A DNA stretch of 16,372 bases from Desulfobacteraceae bacterium (GTDB lineage Bacteria > Desulfobacterota > DSM-4660 > Desulfatiglandales > Desulfatiglandaceae): positions 1 through 16,372 of the forward strand of contig JAUVRS010000019.1 of the NCBI GenBank assembly GCA_030597505.1. Direction: 5' to 3'. Position 1 is the stretch's first letter. Each line of letters starts with the position of its first letter. The notes beneath the pieces are model-generated. The model saw only the letters and a list, made by a program, of their open reading frames with translations, was not told the origin of the DNA and did no database searches. Both the position numbers and the translations under genes were made by a program. Shown here piece after piece: positions 1 through 6,887 of this stretch.

Positions 1-645
1 GAGGGCTACAGAAAAAGACAAAATGGCTATCACAAACATACCATATTTAAACATATAATGATGACCGTTGATGCGGTCAGACCGGACCTTGTGCTAAGAC
101 TTACGGCTCTTTTTCATGATATTGCAAAACCTCGGGCAAGGCGAAAGGTGGATGGCCGGTGGCGTTTTCATGGCCATGAAGCGGCAAGTGCAGAACTGAC
201 AAAAGCGGTCATGGAACGTCTCAGATTCAGCCGGAAAATAACAGGACAGGTTCTAAACCTTGTGAAACATCACATGATCGGGTACAACCCCCAATGGTCT
301 GACGCTGCAGTCCGGCGTCTGATCAGGAAGGTGGGCCCCGATCAGATTAAGGAATTGTTGATTTTTCGTCAATCAGACCTGTTGGCGCATGGCCTGGATA
401 CCGACCATCTGACCCTTTTGGACGAGCTTGGGGAAAGAGTGAAGGACCAGATGCAAAGGCCATTTCCGATCAGAAAAGAAGATCTCGCAATCGATGGTTT
501 TGGTGTAATGGAAACATTGGGGCTCCTACCGGGGCCGGAGATTGGGCAGATCTTAAACGATTTAGACAAAAAGGTTTTGGATCATCCGGAATTAAATAGC
601 AAAGAAGAACTTACAAGTTTATTGCGACAGATGAAGGCCCCTTGA
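1..645 (+). CDS. tRNA nucleotidyltransferase / poly(A) polymerase family, C-terminal HD part (5' partial)
   Basis: The reading frame is open from the first base of the window, so the 5' end lies outside it; an ATG at 58 is internal. The visible part begins with a segment rich in His followed by a typical HD-domain signature (LFHDIAKP, about residues 32-39 of the visible part), then HGHEAAS and KHHM. This spacing is that of the HD domain in the C-terminal half of bacterial CCA-adding enzymes and related poly(A) polymerases, which act on RNA 3' ends and use the HD domain for phosphohydrolase activity. The N-terminal nucleotidyltransferase domain with its catalytic aspartates is not visible, so a stand-alone HD hydrolase cannot be excluded. 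The stop is TGA at 643-645. The next gene has its own promoter. Confidence 0.75.
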   Translation, partial: EGYRKRQNGYHKHTIFKHIMMTVDAVRPDLVLRLTALFHDIAKPRARRKVDGRWRFHGHEAASAELTKAVMERLRFSRKITGQVLNLVKHHMIGYNPQWSDAAVRRLIRKVGPDQIKELLIFRQSDLLAHGLDTDHLTLLDELGERVKDQMQRPFPIRKEDLAIDGFGVMETLGLLPGPEIGQILNDLDKKVLDHPELNSKEELTSLLRQMKAP

Positions 646-677
646 CTCCGTTCATTATAGGGAAAGCCCCTTTTGAC

Positions 678-706
678 TTGACCATCGGAGCCGCATTTTC
701 TATACT
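678..706 (+). promoter_or_regulatory. Sigma-70 promoter of the lytic transglycosylase gene
   Basis: The -35 box TTGACC (678-683) and the -10 box TATACT (701-706) are separated by exactly 17 bp. Transcription would start near 712-714, which places the ATG at 710 at or before the transcript start and favours a start further downstream. Confidence 0.6.
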
Positions 707-763
707 CCGATGCCCATAGAAAGAGGCGTATTGAAACTTCGTTTACTGGTGCCAGTTAAAAAA

Positions 764-2737
764 ATGAAAACTCTCTTTAAAAACCACATAAAAAAATCAG
801 TTATTGTGACCTTTATCTTGCTGCTTTTTGCAAGCTGTGCCCCTGACGCCTATCATGCCGGCCCTGACACACAGCCCACCCAGGAAAAAGCTGCAGCAAA
901 CAAAAGCCAACTTGTTCCGCAAGGGCTTGGTTTGCCCACAAAACAGGACCCGTCTGCCTCAGAGGCAAAAGCAACGCAGAAGCCAGTGGCGGAATCGCTT
1001 ATACAAAGTGGTATTGAGGGTGGCATTTCAGTAAAGCCGTCCCAGGACGAAAAAATCGCTGTTCCTGTCAAAACTGAAGAGACAATAAAGATTGCGGCTC
1101 CTCCCAAAACTCAGAAAGTAAAGACCCCCACCTCTTCAAAGCCTCCGACGGTTCCGCCAAAGATAAAAAAGAAGACCAATCAGGAGCTGCTCGATTCGGC
1201 CCTGGAATTTTGTCAGGTCTCCTATGATTTCTGGGAACACGGAGACCTCGAAAATGCCATTGAATCTCTTGACCAGGCCTACTCTCTCATCTTAAAAGTG
1301 GACCCCGGCAACAATGCCGATCTTCTCCAGCAAAGAGAAGATCTTAGGATTACTATATCAAGACGCATTGTGGAAGTTTACGCCTCCCGATACACCGTGG
1401 CAAACGGGAACCATAAGGCCATTCCCCTTGTGATGAACAGACACGTGCAAAACGCGATCAACCTGTTAAAAGGAAGGGAAAGAAAATTCTTCCTCAACGC
1501 CTACCGCCGATCCGGAATGTATAGACCTGCCATTATAAAGGCACTAAAGGAAGCGGGGATGCCAGAGGAACTCTCGTGGCTGCCCCTTATTGAAAGCGGG
1601 TTTAAAGTAAGGGCCCTTTCCCGGGCAAGGGCCTTGGGGATGTGGCAGTTTATCGCCTCAACGGGTTACAAATACGGGCTAAAAAGGGATCGTTGGGTAG
1701 ACGAAAGAATGGATGTCGCAAAATCCACGGCTGCAGCCATCGCCTATTTGAAGGAACTGCACCAGATCTTTGGGGATTGGGATACGGTCCTGGCCGCTTA
1801 TAACTGTGGAGAAGGAAGGGTCTTGAGGCTCATACGCAACCAGAGAATCAATTACCTGGACCATTTCTGGGATCTTTATGAAAAACTTCCCCGTGAGACG
1901 GCCTTTTATGTGCCAAAGTTTCTGGCAGTACTGCATATCATCGACAACCCTGAAGCATACGGGTTCACATTGCCTCCCGTGGATAAACCAATTCAAACGG
2001 ATGTTGTTACCATAAATAAAGGGGTCCACCTAAAGACCATAGCCAGGGAAATCGGGGTATCCTATAAGGTTCTAAAACATTTAAACCCCGCCTTAAGAAG
2101 ACATTCCACCCCAAACCGGCCATATGCTTTTGCAGTGCCAAAGGGGAGTGGAGAAATGCTTCTGGCAAAACTTGATCGTTTACCCCTTTGGCAGCCGCCA
2201 ATTCCTTCTTATGTCATGCACAGGGTTAACCGGGGAGAATCGCTCTCCGTCATCGCCCGGAAATATCGGACAAACGTAAAGGCCATCGTAAACCTCAACC
2301 GGCTCAAGAGCAGCCGTTATATCAAAACAGGCTGGAAACTAAAGATTCCTACAGGGAGAAGATATGTTCCCCCACAGAAGCCATCTCCGCTCGTGGTAGC
2401 TTCAAAAGCCACAAAGAAACCTCAAACAATAGTGGTCGCCAAAGGAGACTCTTTGTGGAAAATTGCAATGCATTTCGGGACCACTGCCAAGGCCATTCAA
2501 TCTTTAAACAAACTAAAGGGCACCAGCCTGAACGTTGGTGAAACCCTCCAAATACCCGCAACCCACACTCCCGCAAGAAACATGAAGACCCGACCCTATA
2601 CAATTTTGAAAGGGGATTCACCGTACCTTATTGCAAGAAAGTACCAAATGGACCTTTCCGAACTCCTCAGACTAAACAACCTCACACCCAGGAGCACCAT
2701 ATTCCCCGGACAAATATTGCTCGTCAAGGCCCAATAA
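764..2737 (+). CDS. MltD-like membrane-bound lytic murein transglycosylase with LysM repeats
   Basis: Peptidoglycan-cleaving enzyme of the Slt family, probably a lipoprotein. From the ATG at 764 it is 657 aa and starts with a charged stretch, a hydrophobic core and a lipobox-like FASC, so the mature protein would be lipid-anchored. A lysine/proline/threonine-rich linker follows. The SLT domain has the catalytic Glu in PLIESGF, then GMWQF, TGYKYGL, DRWVDER, FGDW and AAYNCGEG, all typical of MltD. The C-terminal third holds one degenerate and three clear LysM repeats that bind glycan chains (each with a GDS or GES motif and an LN motif). The frame opens with an ATG at 710, but that codon sits at the predicted transcription start. 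A TTG at 731 preceded by AGAGG is another possible start. No strong Shine-Dalgarno precedes 764, so the exact start is uncertain. Confidence 0.9.
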   Translation: MKTLFKNHIKKSVIVTFILLLFASCAPDAYHAGPDTQPTQEKAAANKSQLVPQGLGLPTKQDPSASEAKATQKPVAESLIQSGIEGGISVKPSQDEKIAVPVKTEETIKIAAPPKTQKVKTPTSSKPPTVPPKIKKKTNQELLDSALEFCQVSYDFWEHGDLENAIESLDQAYSLILKVDPGNNADLLQQREDLRITISRRIVEVYASRYTVANGNHKAIPLVMNRHVQNAINLLKGRERKFFLNAYRRSGMYRPAIIKALKEAGMPEELSWLPLIESGFKVRALSRARALGMWQFIASTGYKYGLKRDRWVDERMDVAKSTAAAIAYLKELHQIFGDWDTVLAAYNCGEGRVLRLIRNQRINYLDHFWDLYEKLPRETAFYVPKFLAVLHIIDNPEAYGFTLPPVDKPIQTDVVTINKGVHLKTIAREIGVSYKVLKHLNPALRRHSTPNRPYAFAVPKGSGEMLLAKLDRLPLWQPPIPSYVMHRVNRGESLSVIARKYRTNVKAIVNLNRLKSSRYIKTGWKLKIPTGRRYVPPQKPSPLVVASKATKKPQTIVVAKGDSLWKIAMHFGTTAKAIQSLNKLKGTSLNVGETLQIPATHTPARNMKTRPYTILKGDSPYLIARKYQMDLSELLRLNNLTPRSTIFPGQILLVKAQ

Positions 2738-2932
2738 CCCGTCTTTTCAGTAAACGTTTACAGGTTCAGGCCTGCCCGCCATCGCTCTCGCTCAGGCGAG
2801 ACGAACCCGTGCCGTCGTTCGTGGTTTTATCAACTATCTCATGAAATATGAGGAGCTGAAAGCGACCAACCAGGAACCCGACAACCTGAGTAGTTACAAA
2901 AGATTATAAACAAGGGGTTTTGATAAAGGACA
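2738..2932. other. Intergenic region with small inverted repeats
   Basis: About 195 bases between the convergent transglycosylase and HAD genes. It contains a perfect 12-bp palindrome (GTAAACGTTTAC, 2750-2761) and a 6-bp-stem hairpin with loop TCAG (2786-2801). There is no T-run typical of an intrinsic terminator. On the + strand one frame is open across about 2775-2909 and could be a decayed coding scrap, but it is too short to assign. Confidence 0.35.
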
Positions 2933-3526
2933 TCACAGAACTTCAAAAAGTTCTTCCAGACAGGAAAATGTGTAGTTGGGTTCAGGATCGTCTGGGGACA
3001 TAAAAGAGCTGCCCCCGTTACTCAGAAAGACCGTCTTTGCGCCGGCAGCCTTCCCGGCCATCACGTCATAACGATAATCCCCTACCACCAATAACTCCTC
3101 CGGCAAAACATTCATCTGGGCTGCGGCCTCGAAAACCCCTTCTGGATGGGGTTTTGGAAGTGAATCTTCTCGCGTGATAACTGCGTCAAAATCTCTTATG
3201 GATACACTTTCAAAATTCTTAAAGGCCAGTTCAACCGAGCTGAGACTGTTTCTTGTCAGAATACCAAGACATAACCCCATCTTCTTCAGAGAAAAAACAC
3301 ATTCCTCGGCACCATCATTGGGGCGGGATGTCCTGGCGGCATCCTCTTCAACTTCTTCAAGGATCTTGGTCAATTCAATTCTCGTGGCAACCGGTTGGCT
3401 CTCCAGATATTCCAAGACAGGCTCATCAAAGGGACACCCAAGCCTTTCCTTGATCGCACGAAAATCAATGGCACCGGGAAGCGTCAAGGTACCGTCAAAA
3501 TCAAACAAAACACCTTTTATGCCCAT
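2933..3526 (-). CDS. HAD-family hydrolase (phosphoglycolate phosphatase-like)
   Basis: A 197-aa haloacid dehalogenase-superfamily phosphatase. The start ATG (3524-3526) is preceded by TGAGGT at good spacing and fits the family's N-terminus, because the nucleophile motif FDFDGT follows at residues 8-13. Motif II is ILTRNS, the motif III lysine lies in PKPHPEG, and motif IV is VVGDYRYD, followed by the AAGAKTV segment typical of Gph-like members. The cap is small and helical. The substrate is unknown; phosphoglycolate or another small phosphomonoester is the family default. The frame stays open for a further ~118 codons upstream without a good start, and that part is described separately. The gene may be co-transcribed with the OsmC-bactofilin group on the same strand, but a strong hairpin lies between them. 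Confidence 0.85.
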   Translation of the reverse strand: MGIKGVLFDFDGTLTLPGAIDFRAIKERLGCPFDEPVLEYLESQPVATRIELTKILEEVEEDAARTSRPNDGAEECVFSLKKMGLCLGILTRNSLSSVELAFKNFESVSIRDFDAVITREDSLPKPHPEGVFEAAAQMNVLPEELLVVGDYRYDVMAGKAAGAKTVFLSNGGSSFMSPDDPEPNYTFSCLEELFEVL

Positions 3527-3877
3527 TTTTACCTCAACAAGAGATCTCATCATTAAACTAGCAGCAAGAATTGGGGTGCCGGTCCAACCTCCCGGGCCGT
3601 AGCCGGGGCTGTTCTGGGCATAGGTGTTGTAAATGGCATCAACACCGTCAGAAAACGCACACTGGCAAACATTCTTGTAAGATGGTTTCTCACCCCAATG
3701 GTCGCGAGTTTTATTACAATATGCATTGAATTTACGCGGCATCTGAGATACGTACCAGGGCAATAACAAATCTCGAAATGGACGTTCAGAACAAAAGTTG
3801 TAAAGAGTTCCGGCCCAGGTTTCCAGCCCGGAATCCCACGGGCTGGAAACCGAGCCAGCTGGAAGTCTATGCTTCCT
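3527..3877 (-). other. Open in-frame extension upstream of the HAD gene; possible gene remnant
   Basis: The HAD frame stays open upstream to a TAG at 3878-3880. The only long-extension start is TTG at 3767-3769, with no Shine-Dalgarno. The translated stretch has a protein-like composition (aromatic, Cys-containing, with GYGPGGWTGTP near its end), but I do not recognise it and it is not part of any HAD fold. Upstream of about 3815 the frame runs through the hairpin at 3818-3851, which is unlikely to be coding. It may be the tail of a deleted gene fused by chance to the HAD frame, or chance openness. Confidence 0.3.
3818..3851. terminator. Strong hairpin after the OsmC-family gene
   Basis: A perfect 13-bp inverted repeat (3818-3830 with 3839-3851) encloses an 8-base loop. 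On the minus strand it begins about 16 bases after the OsmC stop codon. It lacks a clean T-run, so it could be an imperfect terminator or an mRNA 3'-end stabiliser for the bactofilin-methyltransferase-OsmC transcript. Confidence 0.6.
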
Positions 3878-4340
3878 CTATTTCTGCTTCCCAGGAGCAG
3901 TCAATACACCCCTTCACCGATTGATAAGCCGGACATTTCTCAGCATAGTGTTCCAGGGCCCGTTCTGCCTTATCCCTTGTTCCTGCGGGAATCTTGAAGC
4001 TATACTTGAGGCGAATCTTTGTAATCTTCAAGACGCCGTCCACATCCTCGATGTCCCCTTCCACTTCTGAAACCAGGTTCTCAGCCGATTTGATTCCCCG
4101 CGCATCCAGCGCGGTTCCCAGAGTTCCGGTCAGTCACCCTCCAACACCCGCAATCATGTGATCCAAGGTCGCAGGATACTCCGGTCCGCTGATTTCCCTG
4201 CCATATTTCTCCTGGTAAAAATGCCGGATACCGCCGTGAATGCCAAAGTTTATTGGCACAGGGAAATTTTCGATATGGGCGGTACGGTGGGGCCCCTCAT
4301 GTTTTTCGATGCGGATACGACTGGTGTGAGCCACTGTCAT
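3867..4340 (-). CDS. OsmC-family peroxidase-like protein, probable selenoprotein (in-frame TGA = Sec69)
   Basis: One 157-residue frame with a single TGA at codon 69 (4134-4136). The ATG (4338-4340) has a perfect AAGGAGG Shine-Dalgarno. The half before the TGA reads as the N-terminal part of an OsmC/OHR-family protein and ends AGVGG; the half after it starts LTGTLGTALDARGI and continues in the same frame to the conserved CP motif (C136, AEKCPAYQS). OsmC proteins reduce organic peroxides with a peroxidatic and a resolving Cys; in E. coli OsmC these are about 66 residues apart (Cys59, Cys125). Here the TGA and C136 are 67 apart, so TGA replaces the peroxidatic Cys. A SECIS-like hairpin follows. 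The downstream half alone would start at a GTG (4062-4064) with no Shine-Dalgarno. C145 and C148 form an extra CIDC motif. OsmC-like selenoproteins have been reported in bacterial selenoproteome surveys. The alternative is a nonsense mutation, but no other lesion is visible. Confidence 0.82.
4098..4114 (-). promoter_or_regulatory. Candidate bacterial SECIS element
   Basis: On the minus strand, 19 bases after the TGA codon, a perfect 6-bp GC stem (4109-4114 with 4098-4103) carries a 5-base loop UGGAU. The first loop guanine is 27 bases after the TGA. This matches the known bacterial SECIS layout: a stem-loop just downstream of UGA with a G among the first apical-loop bases, about 16-37 bases away. 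SelB would bind it to deliver Sec-tRNA. The lower stem is weak. Confidence 0.65.
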
Positions 4341-4378
4341 AATATTCCTCCTTGGATTGTACGTTTTTCCCTATTTCC

Positions 4379-4984
4379 TCAGAATCGTCGAAAAAGGAAC
4401 TCCCTTGTTCCATTACGGTAGATAAATGAGGTCATAAGGGTAAAGGGATCCAGCAGGTCCATTATCTGCCGGTTCCGTCGCATATAAAGGGGCAATTCCA
4501 CGTCCTGTTTTGGACGCAAATAGACCCGGGAATCATCGCTGATTACAAAGGTATTTAATTTCTTTTGAGCTGTCCGTTCACCCTGTGCAAGCATCATTAC
4601 CATGCCATCAGGCTTGGCCATATTGTAACATCGTTTCGCAACCTCTTCCGCATCGTGGTCTTCCAACCGATCCATCAGATCCCACAACAAAATCCCATCA
4701 AAGCTTTCCTTGGGATAATCCAGGCGCTCCCACGTCCGGGCGGGGCGTGGGCCGTTGCGAGCGCCTCGAATCAAGTGAAAAAACATGTCACAGACACAGA
4801 GTCTTTTTACACGACGGGCCAGAAAATCGATATTTTCAGGACAGACAGACCCCACATCAAGGATCTGTCCTCCGCCCTCTTCTCCCAGATCCTCCATAAA
4901 CCGTCGTAACCCCTTGCTGAGGTATTCTGGTCTCTCCGCATGGGGAGAGGAATCCCTCCGTGACCGTTGGGTCCGTTTTGACAA
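4379..4984 (-). CDS. Small class I SAM-dependent methyltransferase-like protein
   Basis: About 201 aa. It has a Rossmann-type SAM-binding start with motif I-like ILDVGSVCPENIDFLA, an acidic strand end (LCVCDMF), and a post-motif strand FDGILLWDLMDRLED, typical of Methyltransf_11-like proteins. The rest (MAKPDGMVMML) fits the usual core order. The start is TTG at 4982-4984, just 3 bases after the bactofilin stop, so translation is probably coupled. No ATG occurs near the N-terminus; the first internal Met is about residue 30. The N-terminal 20 residues are basic and may be unstructured. The substrate is unknown. It lies between bactofilin and the OsmC selenoprotein in one apparent operon. Confidence 0.7.
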   Translation of the reverse strand: MSKRTQRSRRDSSPHAERPEYLSKGLRRFMEDLGEEGGGQILDVGSVCPENIDFLARRVKRLCVCDMFFHLIRGARNGPRPARTWERLDYPKESFDGILLWDLMDRLEDHDAEEVAKRCYNMAKPDGMVMMLAQGERTAQKKLNTFVISDDSRVYLRPKQDVELPLYMRRNRQIMDLLDPFTLMTSFIYRNGTREFLFRRF

Positions 4985-4987
4985 TGA

Positions 4988-5482
4988 TCACTTCCCCTTA
5001 TCAGACTCACCGGCCAAAGCGAGCGGTGCCTCATCTCCGAGCGATTTCTGTCCAAACGATTTCTGTTTGACGGGCTTGTCATCGGACTTGGTCTTATGGT
5101 GCGGTTCAAGCTCGATCATGGCCTTCAGATAGGCACCATCTTCCACTGAGAGGTGTTTGGCCTTGATTTCACCATTAAAATCGGCCTCTCGTGTAATTTT
5201 CACCTTCCCCAATGCCTGGATATTGCCCACCAGCCGACCGCTGATGGTCACATTTTCAGCGATAACCTCTGCCTCTACCTGGCCGTTTGGACCAATGGTA
5301 AGGTGATGTCCTTCCAGATGGATGCCCCCCTTCACCGTCCCCTCAATAACCAGGTCCTCCTTGCCTCGGATTTCACCTTCGATGGAGATATCTTTTGAAA
5401 TCATGGTTTTCTCCCCCGTCGTCCGTGGAATGTTGACAGCAGGCATAGTCACATCTTTTTCGTCCTTGCTCTTTCCTAACAT
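4988..5482 (-). CDS. Bactofilin (polymer-forming cytoskeletal protein)
   Basis: 164 aa, the usual size. Bactofilins self-assemble into filaments without nucleotides and act as scaffolds for envelope growth or polar proteins. The central domain (about residues 28-125) shows the beta-helix pattern of short repeated turns with regularly spaced glycines and hydrophobics (ISIEGEIRG, LVIEGTVKG, LTIGPNGQVEAEV, VTISGRLVGNI, VKITREADFNGEI). The N-terminal 25 residues and the lysine-rich C-terminus are the usual disordered tails. The ATG at 5480-5482 has an AGGGGG Shine-Dalgarno. It is the first gene of a minus-strand group with the methyltransferase and OsmC genes and has a promoter just upstream. Confidence 0.88.
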   Translation of the reverse strand: MLGKSKDEKDVTMPAVNIPRTTGEKTMISKDISIEGEIRGKEDLVIEGTVKGGIHLEGHHLTIGPNGQVEAEVIAENVTISGRLVGNIQALGKVKITREADFNGEIKAKHLSVEDGAYLKAMIELEPHHKTKSDDKPVKQKSFGQKSLGDEAPLALAGESDKGK

Positions 5483-5540
5483 GAGATTCCCCCTCTCTGT
5501 GATTTTATGAACTCCCTTTAGACCACCTTTGCCTTTGTAA

Positions 5541-5569
5541 TATTTAACTCAATTTGATCTTAAGGTCAA
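5541..5569 (-). promoter_or_regulatory. Sigma-70 promoter of the bactofilin operon
   Basis: On the minus strand, -35 TTGACC (5564-5569) and -10 TAAATA (5541-5546) are separated by 17 bp, about 60 bases upstream of the bactofilin start codon. Confidence 0.55.
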
Positions 5570-5673
5570 CCACTATGCAGCCTCTTGGATCAATCCGTCT
5601 CAGGCGGATTAAAATCCGAATCTGACACAGAGATTGTGAAAAATAGCCATTTATGGATGGACACTGGCTGGGT

Positions 5674-6006
5674 TTATAACCGCTGCTCCCTTATCAAAAC
5701 GGGCGTCAATTCATCATGTTCCCGTTGCAGCTGAAGAAAAATAATGGCAACAACCACCAGCCCCCCTCCCAACACCTGTAGAGGGGAAAGGGCTCCCCCC
5801 AAGAACAGATAGGCAATAAAGGCGGCCAGGATAGGTTCCAGGGTGGCCGTAATTGAGGCGCGGGTTGATCGGATTTGATTTATCCCCATAAAAAAGAGAC
5901 CAAAAGGGATTATGGTACCCAACACCGAAGTATAAACCATCCAGCCCCATTGATAAAGGGTATAACCCGCCCCCAGATATTGAAAAGGCGGATAAAAGAT
6001 ATCCCC
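5674..6006 (-). pseudogene. 5'-truncated EamA (DMT) family transporter remnant
   Basis: The frame encodes only the C-terminal half of a second EamA domain: a membrane segment starting VYTSVLGTIIPFGLFF, the signature IRSTRASITATLEPI, then AFIAYLFLGG and VLGGGLVVVAIIFLQLQ. Full-length EamA permeases have about 290 residues and ten membrane segments, whereas here only about 110 residues and four segments remain. Upstream homology continues to about 6000 (LGAGYTLYQWGW), then TGA at 6007-6009 and another TGA at 6022-6024 close the frame, with no N-terminal domain in any frame. An ATG at 5938-5940 opens an 88-aa fragment without a convincing Shine-Dalgarno. A deletion of the 5' half is the simplest reading. 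Confidence 0.7.
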
Positions 6007-6009
6007 TCA

Positions 6010-6391
6010 CGCTCCCTGCTTTCACTCTCACACGGTTGATCAATTGGCTCCTTTCCTACGGACGATCCTTGCTCTCCCAAGTCCACAAAGCGAACTTTTT
6101 TTCAGGGGAACAGCAGAAAATACCAAATACGAAATTTGGGTTGCTTTTCGCTTTTTGCCGCTCTTAACCATCCGCCATCGACTGCCAAACAATTGGCTAT
6201 TCACAAAACCTGAAACCCAGCCTCTGCCTTTGAACAAAATACTGGTTTCTTTATGTGACAATCATCTGGTTGTCAAAGAAAAATCTTATTGATCAATCTC
6301 ATAAACCTTTAGCTATGCTGATCACTGAATAAAAAAGGGGCTGCTTTTGGTTTGTTTATATGTTATTAGGACCCAAAGAGGATAAGGAGGT
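6010..6391. other. Gene-free interval before the RidA gene
   Basis: I see no convincing gene here; the short open frames on both strands lack homology and Shine-Dalgarno sites. One notable structure is an imperfect inverted repeat centred near 6265: TGACAA (6256-6261) pairs with TTGTCA (6270-6275), and TTTCTT upstream (bulged by ATG) pairs with AAGAAA (6276-6281). It could be an operator or an mRNA hairpin. No clear -35/-10 pair for the RidA gene was found. Confidence 0.35.
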
Positions 6392-6397
6392 GTGGCA

Positions 6398-6802
6398 ATG
6401 AAAAAGGAAAGTATTCCATTTGGCGATGCCATGGGGATGAAAGTGGCATTCTGTAACGCCATGTCGGTCGACTTATCAGACATCAAAAAATTTGTCTGGG
6501 TCTCAGGTCAGTTGGCGTTTGACGAAAACAGAAAACTCGTCGGTAAAGGCAACATTGAGGAACAGACCGAGCAGTGCATCAAGAATATTGAGAATGCATT
6601 AAAACAGCTTGGCGGGACATTGGATGATGTTGTTCAGGTGACGGTGTTTGTAAAAGAAATGGTGGGTTTGAAAGGGATCCACGACGTTCGGCTGCGGTAT
6701 TTCAAGGAACCTTATCCCACAAGCACATTGGTGGAAATCAAAGGATTTGTTGACCCGGACGCATTGATTGAGATCAATGCCGTAGCCGCGGTTTGTAAGT
6801 AA
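6398..6802 (+). CDS. RidA-family (YjgF/UK114) protein lacking the canonical arginine
   Basis: 134 aa, the normal family length. The Shine-Dalgarno AAGGAGG (6384-6390) is 7 bases from the ATG at 6398; a GTG at 6392 abuts it and is too close. Family features include FVWVSGQLAFD, the EEQTEQCIKNIENAL helix, DDVVQVTVFV, and the C-terminal DALIEINAVAAV strand. RidA enzymes are trimers that hydrolyse reactive enamine/imine intermediates from PLP enzymes, using an arginine in a PxRS-like motif (Arg105 in E. coli-type RidA). Here the equivalent segment is YPTSTLVEI, with Ser at the Arg position, so canonical imine deaminase activity is doubtful. It is likely a Rid-subfamily member of unknown substrate. 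The gene appears monocistronic and is convergent with the crotonase gene. Confidence 0.88.
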   Translation: MKKESIPFGDAMGMKVAFCNAMSVDLSDIKKFVWVSGQLAFDENRKLVGKGNIEEQTEQCIKNIENALKQLGGTLDDVVQVTVFVKEMVGLKGIHDVRLRYFKEPYPTSTLVEIKGFVDPDALIEINAVAAVCK

Positions 6803-6817
6803 AGAATCCCCGCCCAG

Positions 6818-6848
6818 CCTCCGGCCCGTAGGCCTTACAGGCCGGAGG
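6818..6848. terminator. Bidirectional terminator-like hairpin
   Basis: A perfect 9-bp GC-rich inverted repeat (6818-6826 with 6840-6848) with a 13-base loop lies between the convergent RidA and crotonase genes. Flanking T-runs are weak. Confidence 0.5.
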
Positions 6849-6887
6849 GGAAACCTTACGTCACAGCCAAAAAAATCTGCATTTAAT

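Noticed and set aside
3174..3602. 142-codon + strand frame opposite the HAD gene
   Set aside because: Antisense to a gene with clear HAD motifs; no recognisable domain or Shine-Dalgarno.
3867..4064. Downstream OsmC half as an independent 65-aa gene
   Set aside because: Its GTG has no Shine-Dalgarno, it is in frame with the upstream half, and it would lack the first half of the fold.
6007..6009. In-frame TGA upstream of the EamA remnant, considered as a second Sec codon
   Set aside because: A second TGA follows 4 codons upstream, no family Cys is expected there, and the N-terminal domain is missing; this is decay.
6044..6292. Open frames on both strands between the EamA remnant and the RidA gene
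   Set aside because: They overlap each other on opposite strands, lack ribosome sites and resemble no family.
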